From: Confluentibacter flavum | GTDB taxonomy: Bacteria; Bacteroidota; Bacteroidia; Flavobacteriales; Flavobacteriaceae | Direction of reading: 5' to 3' | NCBI RefSeq assembly: GCF_002843175.1 | Contig: NZ_PJEO01000031.1 | Span: 1 to 54,479 of the forward strand | Length of the DNA stretch: 54,479 nt | Shown: positions 1 through 8,838 of the stretch, piece after piece | Layout: the number at the start of each line of letters is the position of its first letter | Position numbering within the stretch: the first letter of the stretch is position 1 | The notes under the pieces: model-generated | Database searches by the model: none | Told to the model about the DNA's origin: nothing | What the model saw: only the letters and a program-made list of their open reading frames with translations | Made by a program: the position numbers and the translations under genes

Positions 1-978
1 ACCCGTTGTGCATTATGATTTAAAAGAAAAAAGTTGTCCATATTACTGATAATCAGTAAATTGTTTTAGCGATAAAACATTAATTATGAACAACTTAAAT
101 GCAAATTACGAAAGAATATTGGAAGTATTACAAAAAATATCAAAAGAACAACTTTTGGACTATCAAAGACGTCGACCGAAGCTGAGTGATTTGGAACTGA
201 TTTGTTTAAGCTTAACAGCTGAATTTATGGGAATAGATAGTGAGAATGATTTATTTAGAAAGCTCCCTGTCATTATTGCCTCAAAAATAGACAGGAGCGT
301 CTACAATCGAAGAAGACGGAAATTAGTAGGTTACATGGATGATATCCGATTAAGATTAGCCTCTCATTTTAATGAATTTGAAGATTATTTTATAGTGGAC
401 AGTATGCCTTTAGAGGTTTGTAAATTATCACGAAGTTCCCGTTCGAGAGTCTGTAAAGAGGATGCCTATGCTTTTCCTGACAAAGGCTATTGTGCCTCCC
501 AAGGTTCCAATTATTATGGTTATAAGCTGCACGCCGTCTGTTCTATTAAAGGTGTTTTTCAAAGTGTCGATTTGAGCCCTGCATCGGTACACGATGTCAA
601 TTACCTTAAGGACATTAAAGCACAAATGGGCGATTGCACTTTAATTGGAGATAGAGGGTATCTATCAGCAGAAATACAGCTCAATTTGTTTGAAACCTGT
701 AACATAAAGCTAAATACACCTATGAGAAGCAATCAAAAAGATTATAAAAAACAACCTTACATTTTCAGAAAAAAGAGAAAAAGAATAGAGACATTGTTCT
801 CACAATTATGTGACCAATTTATGATAAGACGTAATTATGCCAAGTCTTTTCGAGGATTTAAGACTAGGATCCTATCTAAAATAGCGGCCCTTACAACAAT
901 TCAATATATCAATAAGTTTATTTTTGATAGAAACATCAACAATATTAAAATTAGCATTATTTAAAATGCACAACGAGT
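1..978 (+). mobile_element. IS982-family insertion sequence, complete
   Basis: Terminal inverted repeats are visible: ACCCGTTGTGCATT at 1-14 and, at 965-978, the reverse complement of ACTCGTTGTGCATT (13 of 14 match). They enclose one transposase gene. The left end coincides with the window edge, so the target duplication cannot be checked. The right repeat begins directly after the transposase stop codon. The element lies just outside the inferred tRNA-Pro island. Confidence 0.9.
86..964 (+). CDS. IS982-family transposase
   Basis: DDE-type transposase of 292 aa, a normal length for IS982. Acidic catalytic residues are visible at about D105 (FIVDSMPLE), D189 (LIGDRGYLS) and E235 (KRIETLFSQ), with the usual basic stretch before the final Glu. 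The reading frame is intact and both terminal repeats are present, so the element may still be active. It catalyses cut-and-paste movement of its own element. The start ATG at 86 is the only reasonable one and leaves an 85-bp leader containing the left repeat. Confidence 0.95.
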   Translation: MNNLNANYERILEVLQKISKEQLLDYQRRRPKLSDLELICLSLTAEFMGIDSENDLFRKLPVIIASKIDRSVYNRRRRKLVGYMDDIRLRLASHFNEFEDYFIVDSMPLEVCKLSRSSRSRVCKEDAYAFPDKGYCASQGSNYYGYKLHAVCSIKGVFQSVDLSPASVHDVNYLKDIKAQMGDCTLIGDRGYLSAEIQLNLFETCNIKLNTPMRSNQKDYKKQPYIFRKKRKRIETLFSQLCDQFMIRRNYAKSFRGFKTRILSKIAALTTIQYINKFIFDRNINNIKISII

Positions 979-1329
979 AATTTATATTTATTTTTTATAA
1001 AATTTCACCTGTTGAATTCCATCTACTCAGTTTATCTTTTTAAACTCTCTAATATTTTTGCTTAAATCCCTTAATCCCACAGTTTTTGACTTTATCCGAC
1101 ATGATCCATTAGTTGGTTTTATTTGATAATGTCAAATAAAAAGATTGATATGCTTTTATTTCGGGAAGGAAGGATTACTCCCTGCGGTCGTGATCCTGAA
1201 TAGGGGGTGTTGCTCACCAAAATCCTTTGAGCTACGCTCTGAGTTATTATTTGTTTTCTAAACTTTATGAGCTAGCTCAACGGTTTAAAAACAAAAAATC
1301 CCTCCCACAAAGTGGAAAGGATTATGGTG
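979..1329. other. Gene-free stretch left of the att copy
   Basis: I see no gene here. The stretch holds TTGGTTTTATTTGATA at 1113-1128, also found at about 28099-28114 beside the tRNA-Pro gene, and a TTTAAAAACAAAAAA run at about 1284-1298 resembling the sequence downstream of that tRNA. These similarities suggest the right end of another element integrated at the same site (inference). Confidence 0.4.
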
Positions 1330-1346
1330 GTCGGGGTGGCAGGATT
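1330..1346. other. att site: duplicated tRNA-Pro 3' end
   Basis: Seventeen bases identical to 28194-28210, covering the acceptor-stem 3' half and part of the T arm of tRNA-Pro. Identity stops at 1347 (t versus c). No other part of the tRNA is present, so this is a fragment and not a gene. It marks the distal junction of the inferred island. Confidence 0.75.
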
Positions 1347-1404
1347 TTCAATAAATCCATAACCCGTTTATTATCAGCATTATAAACACTTTTAATTTAG
1401 TATG

Positions 1405-1422
1405 GTTCACCGAATTGCACAC
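1405..1422 (+). repeat. Island-end motif, left copy
   Basis: GTTCACCGAATTGCACAC, matching 17 of 18 bases of the motif at 28064-28081 in the same orientation. It lies 58 bp inside the left att copy. A plausible role is an integrase arm-type binding site or another end-recognition motif (inference). Confidence 0.45.
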
Positions 1423-1583
1423 TAAAGCCAAAAAGAACTATTTAAAAACAAAATTTGTTTGTTTTTGAGTTTGTAAATATACAATTAAACTTAAAAATAT
1501 TATTTAAATTAGTGTTTTTTGATATCACAAAAACTGAGTTAAAAACAATATTTTTAGCGCAGCTCTTTACTGTAAGTTATTTT

Positions 1584-1781
1584 TTAAAAGGTCATTGTTA
1601 TCCCAATTCCTTTTCCGTTCATTATAATTTTAAAATTTAGCGTAAATTCATTGTGTGTTGTTGAAGTCAGAGACGAATTATATAACTCCACAGCTTGTTT
1701 CCTTTTTTTATCAGCACTCAAAGAAATTGGAATTCCAACGGCGATCTCTTCCGTAAGCCAACCACTTGGGTCTGTACACTT
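1584..1781 (-). pseudogene. Orphan RHS C-terminal tip remnant
   Basis: Read on the minus strand, 1781-1749 encodes K-C-TDPSGWLTE, nearly identical in DNA to the hypervariable junction of the intact RHS gene (K-Y-TDPSGWLTE near 10053-10083). It continues in frame for about 53 codons of unrelated sequence to a TAA at 1584-1586. No RHS core precedes it; upstream is a short repeat (1790-1863) instead. This is the footprint of a displaced RHS tip. The remnant ends in a Gly/Thr-rich segment containing NGKGIGITMTF, loosely reminiscent of YGKGISLGIGF in the intact tip. The function of the lost domain is unknown. Confidence 0.65.
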
Positions 1782-1789
1782 GGACGGGA

Positions 1790-1863
1790 GTCGGAGACAT
1801 TAGTACAGCAATCTCTAGTTTTAATAACGCTTTCCTTTTAAGGAACTCTTCGTAGAGTGGGGT
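1790..1863. repeat. RHS-region repeat, copy A
   Basis: About 74 bp sharing the skeleton GTACA...TAGTTTTAATA...TTTTAAGGAACTCTT...GAGT with copies at 6233-6302 and 8839-8912, all in the same orientation. On the minus strand it directly precedes the RHS tip remnant. Function unknown. Confidence 0.7.
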
Positions 1864-1907
1864 GATACTAGCATTGGACAAAGCATTAAAAATAATCAAA
1901 GCCAATA

Positions 1908-1937
1908 AAAACTATAAAAAGGTCTTCTTATAGTTTT
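1908..1937 (-). terminator. Rho-independent terminator, minus strand
   Basis: Perfect 10-bp stem, AAAACTATAA at 1908-1917 and TTATAGTTTT at 1928-1937, with a T-rich tail when read on the minus strand. It lies about 130 bp downstream of the stop of the large secreted gene at 2069-5905. Confidence 0.7.
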
Positions 1938-2068
1938 CGGGATTAACTCTGGGCTACGTATTTCGGACATTTTAAAACTTAATCATAAAGATTTAAAATG
2001 TGATTCGATTCTTTGGTGGAGTCAAAAAACCAACAAGAAAATAATAAAGAGGAGAAGAATCGAAAAAA

Positions 2069-5000
2069 TCACCTTTTTAATGAAAAATGCCCCTTAATAA
2101 CCCTACCGCCTTCCAGTTGTATGGAATACCAATAATCTGTTGCAGGCATCTGTTGTCCATTAAATTTTCCATCCCAGCCTTGGGTTAACGGACTGATTTG
2201 TTTAACTAATTTTCCATATCGGTCAAAAATGTAGATTATTGTTTTGGCATTGAAGGAAGCATTTATGCCTTTAATGTTCCAATAGTCGTTATATCCGTCT
2301 TCGTTTGGAGTGAAAAAATTCGGTATTCCCAGCACTGCCACTTCTTTGGGAACCACGCCACAGCCATTCAAATCTTTTACATAAACCGTGTGGATTCCTG
2401 CCGAAACATTGGTAAAAACACTTTCTTTCTGATAAGTTCCAAATTCACTATCCAAACTATAAACATAATCCCCATTTCCAGTTACGCTAATTGAAATACT
2501 GTTGGATTCTGCCAAGTCCACTATAGTCACATCCGTGATTTTGGCACTATCTGAAGCCGTAACCGTAATGGTTCTCGTACTGGAACATCCTTGATTGTTG
2601 GTTACTTCAACCGTATAAAGTCCCGCGGTGTTTACCGTTAAAGTGTAGTTCGTTTCTCCTGCAATTGGATTTCCATTAAAAGACCATAAGTAACTATAAT
2701 TTGCTGTTGGTGAACCATCCAAAAGCCCTGCATCCAATACTTTGGTAAAAGTGGGCAAGTTGCTGCAGACCAATTCATCGCCAGTTAAAACAATTTTGGG
2801 CACTGGATTTACAACAAACGGAAGAACCACCATTGCATTACAAGTTGTGTTTATTGGATTAACAACTTCAACTTTCACGTTTTGGGTTGCGGTAACAAAC
2901 GGATTAGGTAAAGGACTGGGAAGCAGATTATTATTTCCGTCAAAATATTTGACCAACATTCCGGTTTGTGTTCCTAAAATAGTTTTTTCGAATGTTGATG
3001 TGTCAAACGCATACTTTCCGTCTTGGTTTAAAGGATTTGGTTCGTCGTCACACACGGTCGTTAAAGCTGCCGAAACAGCGAAAGCTTCCGGCAAGTCATC
3101 CACGACAAATGCAATAGTTGTAGTATAAGAACAAGCTTCTGGCGTATTATTGGTCACAACCGCTGTGAGGCTTTGTGAAGCAGTCACAAAAGGATTGGGT
3201 AACGGACTTGAAAGCGCGTTGTTATTTTGGTCAAAATAAGTCACGATGACATTGGTCAATCCATTCAATAAATGGGTTTGGATTTCTGAGGTATCAAAGC
3301 CAAATTTTCCATCCTGATTGTCGTCACAATGATTTATTGTTATCGGTTGAACAATAGGTATTTTTTCGACATTCAGCGTGATGTGGCTTCCCAGTCCCAA
3401 GCAATCGTTGTTCAATCTGCTGTCCACCCGAATGTAGATATTTTGGGTATTAGGATAACCAATGTTTCTGTAATTCGAAATATCAGTAATGGCATTTTTT
3501 TCGGCAAGGGCATCATTCAAATTGCGATAATACGTGATGTCCAACTGCTGTCCTGCCGGGAATATGTCTTGGATTTGATTCGTCACGGCACTAAAATCAA
3601 AAGAGGCAATACCGTCCGTATTTGTGCCTAATATGGCATCGTCACATGCGGTAAATGACCTTGTGTAAGTCTGGGGAATTTGCGTGGTGGAAACAGTCAA
3701 ATTGAGTTGTGCGATCCTAAAACATCCATTGCCGTTGGTGACTCTTGCATATGCCTCATCGTTGCTCACGGTTTGATTCGTGTAAGTGGTGGTATTTACA
3801 ATGGGATTGCTGTTGTTTTGCGCCTCAGTTAGGGTTTTAAAAAAAGTAATGGTTTCGGTAGCAGCGTTTGTCGTTATTTTGTTTATGGCTTCTTCCAAAT
3901 TAAATGCGCTAAAACCGTCAATATCATCGTCGCATTGTTGCAAATCAACAACATTCGTGATGACGGGCAAAGCCAAAACTTCGATTGGAAAGGAGGTCGT
4001 GGCAAAACAAGACGCATTGTCCTTTTTTTCCATTTTTACATAAATGGTTTCCGAAGGATTCGTGTTTTGATAAACCGTTGGCGTTGCAATAATTTGGGTT
4101 AACGCTTCATCTTTATAGTAAGAAAGTAAAAACTGGCTTGCCGATTGACCGTTTAAAATAGTTGTGGCTCTTTGGGTCAAATCAAAAGCCATGCGACCAT
4201 CAGTATCCGTTCCCACACTGGTATTATCGCAACTGCTTATTTTTGGAACAATAGTATTTGGTTTTGGCGAATCGAAAACATTAATTACAAAATTAGTACT
4301 GCTTTTGCATTCGGAATTCGCATTATTACTTACTTCTGCAATAATGGTTTGAGATTGATAATCCGTTGTATTTATATAATTATTGGGAGATGCAATGGCA
4401 ACATTATTGGCATATGCCGTTGCATTGGCAAAATATTTTATCGTGTATAAATTTGGATCTTGACCGTTGAGAATTACTGTGTTTTGAGTTGTCAAATCAA
4501 AATTGTACAAACCGTCATTATTGGTGTCGCAAACCAAGATATCTTGAGGTTTTGTAGCGGTGGGAACTTCTGAAATAATAATATCTCTGGTTTTTACACC
4601 AGTGCCACTTGCTCCGGTTGCCGTTACCGAAACGGTATAAGTTCCTGCATTTGCATAAGTATGTGTAGGACTTATATTTGTTGATGTGTTGCCGTCTCCG
4701 AAATTCCAATTTGCCGACGTGATGTTTTGTGTAGCTGTTAAAGTAAATTGGGTACTTTGATTGGAGCAAGAATTAGTTAACTGAATTTCTGGATTAAAGA
4801 AAAAGGAACTTACAAAAGGAGGCAAACCCATATTACACATTCGACCAGCTAAATCGACTGCATCCATTTGGAGATCACATCCAGCACCTATGGTATTTGG
4901 ATTATTAATAACTCCTAATTTCAGTTTTCCATATTCAGCTATATAAATCTTGCCATTGGGACCGAGTTGGAGTGCGCAAGGAAATATACTTGGAATTAAA

Positions 5001-5905
5001 GTCGTAAATGCTGAACCAACAATATTACTTGATGTCAAATCATATTGTATTACTTTATAAGGTGAAGGATTGGTTACCGAAAGATATAAAACAGCACTAT
5101 TTGTCGAAAATTCAACACCATACATACCATCCCCCGTTCTTAATACTAAAGGGTTCGAAACCAAACCTGTGGCATTATCAAAATCTAATAATTCAAAGTT
5201 TTGTAAAGCGTGACAAATCGCTAATTTTGACCCATCAGGGGATATTTTCATGTAACCCCAAACATTTTCGGCTGAACCACCCACAAATAGACCTACGTTG
5301 GATGGTACAGGACTTGCACTTAATCCTGAAGAAGACAACAGGTAACTATAAAAAGTATTACTATTCCAACCGTGGGTAACTACCCAAAAATCAACCCCGT
5401 TTTTGTGCTTTACTATTGATAACTTTTCATCAGAAGGAGTATAGATTAATACATTTTTATCGGAGGTAACAGCTCCAAGACCGCCATCTAAATTAATATC
5501 AACAATAGAATATCTAAAACCATTGGGATGCACTTCATAGTCTAGTGTGAAAACATAAAATAAATTGGAAGAGCCAGGTTTAGGAACTATGGTTGCCGAT
5601 TGGGTACTGGAACTATGCCCCATTAAACCTGTACCATTTGGCATCACTTGATGGTTCTTGTTCCAAATAGTTAATCCATCCGTATAAAACAACAAATCTC
5701 CATTGCTATTTGACAAACTGGCACAGCCTTCATTTGTTTTTAATTTTCCGTCACTTAATGGTGTTACTGAGCCATCTGGATGAAATTTAAGCCCTGCATG
5801 GTCCCCAAAATACCAATTACTCGCTTCTTGTTGCGAGAAAGCAAGTGTACTGCATAAAGCAATCAAAAAAAATAGGATAAGTTTCATAAATTTATGGGGA
5901 TTCAA
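2069..5905 (-). CDS. T9SS type-B sorted surface protein with PKD domain
   Basis: 1278 aa. N-terminal signal peptide (about 1-24). Residues about 27-375 form a propeller-like region with repeated strand motifs (WYFGDHAGLKF, GDLLFYTDGLTIW, LGPNGKIYIAEYG). A PKD domain follows at about 395-445 (NWNFGDGNTST). Six repeats of about 100 aa follow, each with a C-D...DG...F-(D/N)-(L/T/F) signature such as CDDDIDGFSAFN and CDDNQDGKFGFD, then an Ig-like segment near 1050-1130. The last ~85 residues (FFTPNEDGYNDYW to FSLKR) are a gliding-motility-type CHU_C / T9SS type-B sorting domain. It is therefore probably exported by T9SS and attached at the cell surface, perhaps as an adhesin. It stands alone between decayed genes. 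Confidence 0.88.
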   Translation of the reverse strand: MNPHKFMKLILFFLIALCSTLAFSQQEASNWYFGDHAGLKFHPDGSVTPLSDGKLKTNEGCASLSNSNGDLLFYTDGLTIWNKNHQVMPNGTGLMGHSSSTQSATIVPKPGSSNLFYVFTLDYEVHPNGFRYSIVDINLDGGLGAVTSDKNVLIYTPSDEKLSIVKHKNGVDFWVVTHGWNSNTFYSYLLSSSGLSASPVPSNVGLFVGGSAENVWGYMKISPDGSKLAICHALQNFELLDFDNATGLVSNPLVLRTGDGMYGVEFSTNSAVLYLSVTNPSPYKVIQYDLTSSNIVGSAFTTLIPSIFPCALQLGPNGKIYIAEYGKLKLGVINNPNTIGAGCDLQMDAVDLAGRMCNMGLPPFVSSFFFNPEIQLTNSCSNQSTQFTLTATQNITSANWNFGDGNTSTNISPTHTYANAGTYTVSVTATGASGTGVKTRDIIISEVPTATKPQDILVCDTNNDGLYNFDLTTQNTVILNGQDPNLYTIKYFANATAYANNVAIASPNNYINTTDYQSQTIIAEVSNNANSECKSSTNFVINVFDSPKPNTIVPKISSCDNTSVGTDTDGRMAFDLTQRATTILNGQSASQFLLSYYKDEALTQIIATPTVYQNTNPSETIYVKMEKKDNASCFATTSFPIEVLALPVITNVVDLQQCDDDIDGFSAFNLEEAINKITTNAATETITFFKTLTEAQNNSNPIVNTTTYTNQTVSNDEAYARVTNGNGCFRIAQLNLTVSTTQIPQTYTRSFTACDDAILGTNTDGIASFDFSAVTNQIQDIFPAGQQLDITYYRNLNDALAEKNAITDISNYRNIGYPNTQNIYIRVDSRLNNDCLGLGSHITLNVEKIPIVQPITINHCDDNQDGKFGFDTSEIQTHLLNGLTNVIVTYFDQNNNALSSPLPNPFVTASQSLTAVVTNNTPEACSYTTTIAFVVDDLPEAFAVSAALTTVCDDEPNPLNQDGKYAFDTSTFEKTILGTQTGMLVKYFDGNNNLLPSPLPNPFVTATQNVKVEVVNPINTTCNAMVVLPFVVNPVPKIVLTGDELVCSNLPTFTKVLDAGLLDGSPTANYSYLWSFNGNPIAGETNYTLTVNTAGLYTVEVTNNQGCSSTRTITVTASDSAKITDVTIVDLAESNSISISVTGNGDYVYSLDSEFGTYQKESVFTNVSAGIHTVYVKDLNGCGVVPKEVAVLGIPNFFTPNEDGYNDYWNIKGINASFNAKTIIYIFDRYGKLVKQISPLTQGWDGKFNGQQMPATDYWYSIQLEGGRVIKGHFSLKR

Positions 5906-6044
5906 AAAATAGTCATGGCCATTCCACCGTCAAGATAAATTGTAAATTTACGTCAGGTAAAGAATAAGTTTTAGTATTGAGTTTAGAAACCAGATAATCA
6001 GCAAATGAAAAGTGCTTACTCTAGCTGGCGTATCTGGCGAGTTG

Positions 6045-6104
6045 TTAGGGGTCACAGCCCAACAAACCAAGGCAAAAGACACTGATAATTATAACATTTT
6101 TCAT
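6045..6104 (-). pseudogene. Lipoprotein signal-peptide stub
   Basis: A 19-codon minus-strand frame starts MKNVIIISVF and runs into a lipobox (LLGC) followed by DP and a stop. It looks like the first codons of a lipoprotein gene whose body has been lost, in line with other decay in this interval. The surrounding 5906-6368 otherwise holds only repeat copy B and no gene that I recognise. It could be a fortuitous frame. Confidence 0.35.
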
Positions 6105-6232
6105 TTATTGTTTTTTATATTTATTTTAACCCGTTGAGTGAAATTATCAAAAACGTCAGTTCGCTTTCTATGACACTACAAAATCTTTTTAATAAATAGT
6201 TTCATTTTATTTTCAACTGAAACAAGCGTGAA

Positions 6233-6302
6233 ATCGGAGACATTCGTACAATTTCTAGTTTTAATAGCATTTCTCTTTTAAGGAACTCTTTGTAGAGTAG
6301 GA
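6233..6302. repeat. RHS-region repeat, copy B
   Basis: Diverged direct copy of the repeat at 1790-1863, beginning TCGGAGACATTCGTACA and containing CTTTTAAGGAACTCTTTG. It lies about 65 bp downstream of the minus-strand gene at 6369-6926. Confidence 0.7.
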
Positions 6303-6368
6303 TATTGCCATCTTTGACCCCAAATCTAATAACATCAAATTTTTCAGCGAGATCCCTCAAATTTTATT

Positions 6369-6926
6369 TTAGTTCAAAGGCACTTTATTAGTACTTATTT
6401 GTCCTCTAAAAATTGTATAGTTTTCTTTACGCATTTTAGAAAGAATCTTCTTTTTCTTGATATTTAAAGAACCTGATTGATAAAAATTTAAACTAATACT
6501 TAAATCACTATTTAAAAGCATTACCATTCCTACCCCTATTTCTTCTGCTACTGAAAGATAGTCATTTAAACAAAAACTAATAGTTTCACTTGTATTGCTT
6601 TTAATAAAAAAAACATCATACTTTTTTATATTATTGTTTCGTTTTGGTAAATTTTCAAATTTAACATCCGCTATTCTTATTGCAACGGAGTCATCTTTAA
6701 ATATATTAACTTTTGTATAAGAACCAGAAGAAAAGTCTGGAGCCTTGTTTTTAAAAGTAAAGTTTTTATTAATCACATAATTTTCATTTGTTTTATTGCT
6801 CAAAACGATTTCTAAAATTATTTTTTTATTTTCATCCAACTTTGCATTTAAAATCTTGTATTCAATATTTTGAGCATAACCCATACTAAAAACAAACAGT
6901 GCAATTGATAAGAATTTCAGTTTCAT
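6369..6926 (-). CDS. Exported protein of unknown function
   Basis: 185 aa with a clear N-terminal signal peptide ending near SMGYAQ (about residue 19). The mature part is predicted to be mostly beta strand (EYKILNAKLDENKKIILEIVLSN) with no catalytic motif that I recognise and no lipobox. Base composition is very AT-rich compared with the RHS gene. It lies in a series of small minus-strand envelope-protein genes downstream of the RHS gene, where orphan immunity proteins are often kept. That role is inference from position only. Confidence 0.6.
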   Translation of the reverse strand: MKLKFLSIALFVFSMGYAQNIEYKILNAKLDENKKIILEIVLSNKTNENYVINKNFTFKNKAPDFSSGSYTKVNIFKDDSVAIRIADVKFENLPKRNNNIKKYDVFFIKSNTSETISFCLNDYLSVAEEIGVGMVMLLNSDLSISLNFYQSGSLNIKKKKILSKMRKENYTIFRGQISTNKVPLN

Positions 6927-6982
6927 ATATATTATTTTTTAAGTAAGTTTTGATAATAATTTATACTTGCTTGAGCATTTGG

Positions 6983-7014
6983 GTCCCCGCTAGCGCGGAT
7001 TTGTAATCCGTGCC
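6983..7014. repeat. REP-like palindromic element
   Basis: Contains CCCGCTAGCGCGGATTTG then TAATCCGTGCC. This is the inverted partner of the element at 7120-7145 (GGCACGGACTACAAGTCCGC). The wording is typical of Bacteroidota REP sequences moved by RAYT-type transposases; no such transposase is present here. Confidence 0.6.
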
Positions 7015-7119
7015 TACCACTATTATCAAAACAAATTAAGCACTAAAACCTCCAATTCATAATCTAAATTTAACAGCAAATATAAACAAGTGTATCACTT
7101 GTAAATGCATTTTCTTTGA

Positions 7120-7176
7120 GGGCACGGACTACAAGTCCGCGCTATCAACCTTTGAACATATCCGAGCTATCGGGTC
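7120..7176. repeat. REP-like element with 3' extension
   Basis: GGCACGGACTACAAGTCCGC is followed by a tail containing CAACCTTTGAACATATCCGA and GCTATCGGGTC. The tail recurs at 7731-7766. The element lies directly downstream of the stop of the gene at 7185-7697 and could end its transcript. Confidence 0.55.
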
Positions 7177-7184
7177 TGTATAAC

Positions 7185-7697
7185 TTAAAAACCTTTAATT
7201 TCATCAAAAAAAGAACATAATAGACTATTATGAGGCGTCTCTGAAAAAACAAATATTAAGCTATTTTCTTTTTCTAGAAAAATAAATTTTGTTAAAACTT
7301 TTAGTTTGAAATTAGTTCTTTTTGATTCTTCAACAATTCTTTTAGCATTTTTTAAATCAAAACTAGAATTAAAAGTAATTTCAATAATTCCCAATTGTAA
7401 AGAGTTTTCTGAATACTTTACTTGAAAATTACATCTTTTTAAAGAACAGAACTGACTAAAAGCATTAGTATTAAAATCATTATTAAGAAATTCTAAATTC
7501 AGTTTAGAAGTAGTCTCATTATCAACAATATCATATGAATTTAATTTACTTAAATATTTTGTTGTAAAATCGTTTAATATTTCTTTTGTATAATTTGATG
7601 GGACATCACATTGGTAATTAATACTATTAATAATCATTTGACTATTAGCATAATTAACTGTAAATAAAAGAAATAAAAAAATAATTATTATTTTCAA
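7185..7697 (-). CDS. Exported protein of unknown function
   Basis: 170 aa with a signal peptide of about 19 residues (MKIIIIFLFLLFTVNYANSQ). The mature protein has three Cys (QCDVP, FCSLKRC) near its centre and a C-terminal segment with one further Cys (LLCSFFDEIKGF). No family recognised. It lies between two REP-like elements, in a run of minus-strand genes downstream of the RHS toxin gene. A periplasmic immunity role is possible from context but nothing in the sequence proves it. Confidence 0.6.
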   Translation of the reverse strand: MKIIIIFLFLLFTVNYANSQMIINSINYQCDVPSNYTKEILNDFTTKYLSKLNSYDIVDNETTSKLNLEFLNNDFNTNAFSQFCSLKRCNFQVKYSENSLQLGIIEITFNSSFDLKNAKRIVEESKRTNFKLKVLTKFIFLEKENSLIFVFSETPHNSLLCSFFDEIKGF

Positions 7698-7721
7698 AGT
7701 ATAAATGTTTTATGGGTTATA

Positions 7722-7766
7722 TAGTCCGCGCTATTCAACCTTTGAATATATCCGAGCTATCGGGGT
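7722..7766. repeat. REP-like element, third copy
   Basis: TAGTCCGCGCTATTCAACC followed by TTTGAATATATCCGAGCTAT, matching 7133-7175 with a few changes. It lies between the genes at 7185-7697 and 7766-8422 and touches the stop codon region of the latter. Confidence 0.5.
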
Positions 7767-8422
7767 CATACGTTTTTAAAAGTCAATATTCCAATTAGCA
7801 TAAAACCACTTATAAAAACCAACAAATAGAGAAACTTATCTATATCCTTTAAGGATTTGCCTTCTTTCAATATCAGCTTACTGAAGTCTTTTGAAATTAA
7901 TGAAAGTATTGAGATAAGAAAGAGTGTTGCAAGTGCGATTGTCGCTCCATTACCCAATGGCATAACTTTCTTGTCAGAGGCAGAAAAATTAATAAAGTCT
8001 GAGAGTAACAATAAGTTCAATAAGACAATTACTCCAATTGCAACGGATTTCTTTATTGGAAAACCTCCTGCCTGTTGTTGTTTGATGACCAATGTGTCAT
8101 TATCAGAAATTTTGCCGTCAATATTCTCAAAGAAACCTGTCTGCTTTATTTGATTTACTAAAGTTGAAGGGTCTTTAAATGTCCAGAAAATAACTTTCCT
8201 ATTGTAATTTGCAATTCTGTGATTTATTTTTATTCCTTGTCCCAGTAGGGGGATCTGTGTGTAGGTTTCAATTGAAATAATGTCCTTTGGTTGGAAGACA
8301 AGATTTCCAGCAATTGAAGCATTCAATTCCAATTTATCCTTACTTACTTTCAATGTCGCAAAGGGCCAAGTTGCATTTGCCATTCCTATTCTTGCTCCGC
8401 CAGTAATTTCTAATTTATCCAT
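7766..8422 (-). CDS. Membrane protein, candidate orphan immunity protein
   Basis: 218 aa, no signal peptide. The N-terminal ~110 residues look like a cytoplasmic, PH/GRAM-like beta domain (ARIGMANATWPFATLKVSKD, DIISIETYTQIP). The C-terminal half holds three hydrophobic helices (about 126-146, 158-176 and 194-213). The gene starts about 25 bp after the decayed cell-wall-hydrolase-like frame at 8447, so the two look like a former toxin tip and its partner. The partner role is inference; similar small membrane proteins commonly follow toxin tips, but the family itself is not one I can name. Confidence 0.6.
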   Translation of the reverse strand: MDKLEITGGARIGMANATWPFATLKVSKDKLELNASIAGNLVFQPKDIISIETYTQIPLLGQGIKINHRIANYNRKVIFWTFKDPSTLVNQIKQTGFFENIDGKISDNDTLVIKQQQAGGFPIKKSVAIGVIVLLNLLLLSDFINFSASDKKVMPLGNGATIALATLFLISILSLISKDFSKLILKEGKSLKDIDKFLYLLVFISGFMLIGILTFKNV

Positions 8423-8446
8423 ATTTACGTTGTCTTTTACTATGCC

Positions 8447-8817
8447 CTATAACGTTATTGTAATTTCGAGTGTTCCGTTATTGTACATCTTCCAATTGAA
8501 GCCTTTTTGTGGAGATGATGCATTCCAAAAGTATGCACCATTAGAATAATCTGTACCACTTAAAGCCATTATTGCCCCTGAAATTCTATTGGCATACTGG
8601 TTGTTTGGGTTAAGAATATCAGTCCAAGAGCTATTCATAATCGAATTATATATTTTACCACCTATGGCATCGTATTGATCAGCACCGCCAATTTTATTAA
8701 CGAAGCCATCAGATAGTGTTTCATTTTATAATTTAATCTATTCATCATCACACTTCCAATGATATAAACCCCATATTTAATTTCAACAACTAGGCTATCA
8801 TTATTAAAAACAATTCT
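8447..8817 (-). pseudogene. Decayed SleB-like / RHS-tip fragment
   Basis: On the minus strand one frame from 8817 reads through IKYGVYIIGSVMMNRLNY. After a frameshift near 8715 a second frame reads FVNKIGGADQYDAIGG, then NQYANRISGAIMALSGTDYS and GAYFWNASSPQKGFNW to a stop at 8447. The pattern (VxxNRx ... A...AL.GxDxxxGAxxF) resembles SleB/CwlJ-type cell-wall hydrolases, which occur as toxin tips in Bacteroidota. There is no N-terminal start for the joined frame. I read it as an orphan toxin module displaced from the RHS gene; the family call is tentative. The ORF from ATG 8638 (63 aa) is only its tail. Confidence 0.5.
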
Positions 8818-8838
8818 TTAGTCATCTGAAGCGTCTCT

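Noticed and set aside
1455-1640. 61-codon plus-strand frame rich in Phe/Leu
   Set aside because: Typical chance frame in AT-rich DNA, and it overlaps the RHS tip remnant on the other strand.
1711-1905. 64-codon minus-strand frame
   Set aside because: It runs through repeat copy A and the RHS remnant in a frame different from the RHS one; chance frame.
2742-5379. Several plus-strand frames inside the large T9SS protein gene
   Set aside because: Antisense shadows of a long real gene with clear domains.
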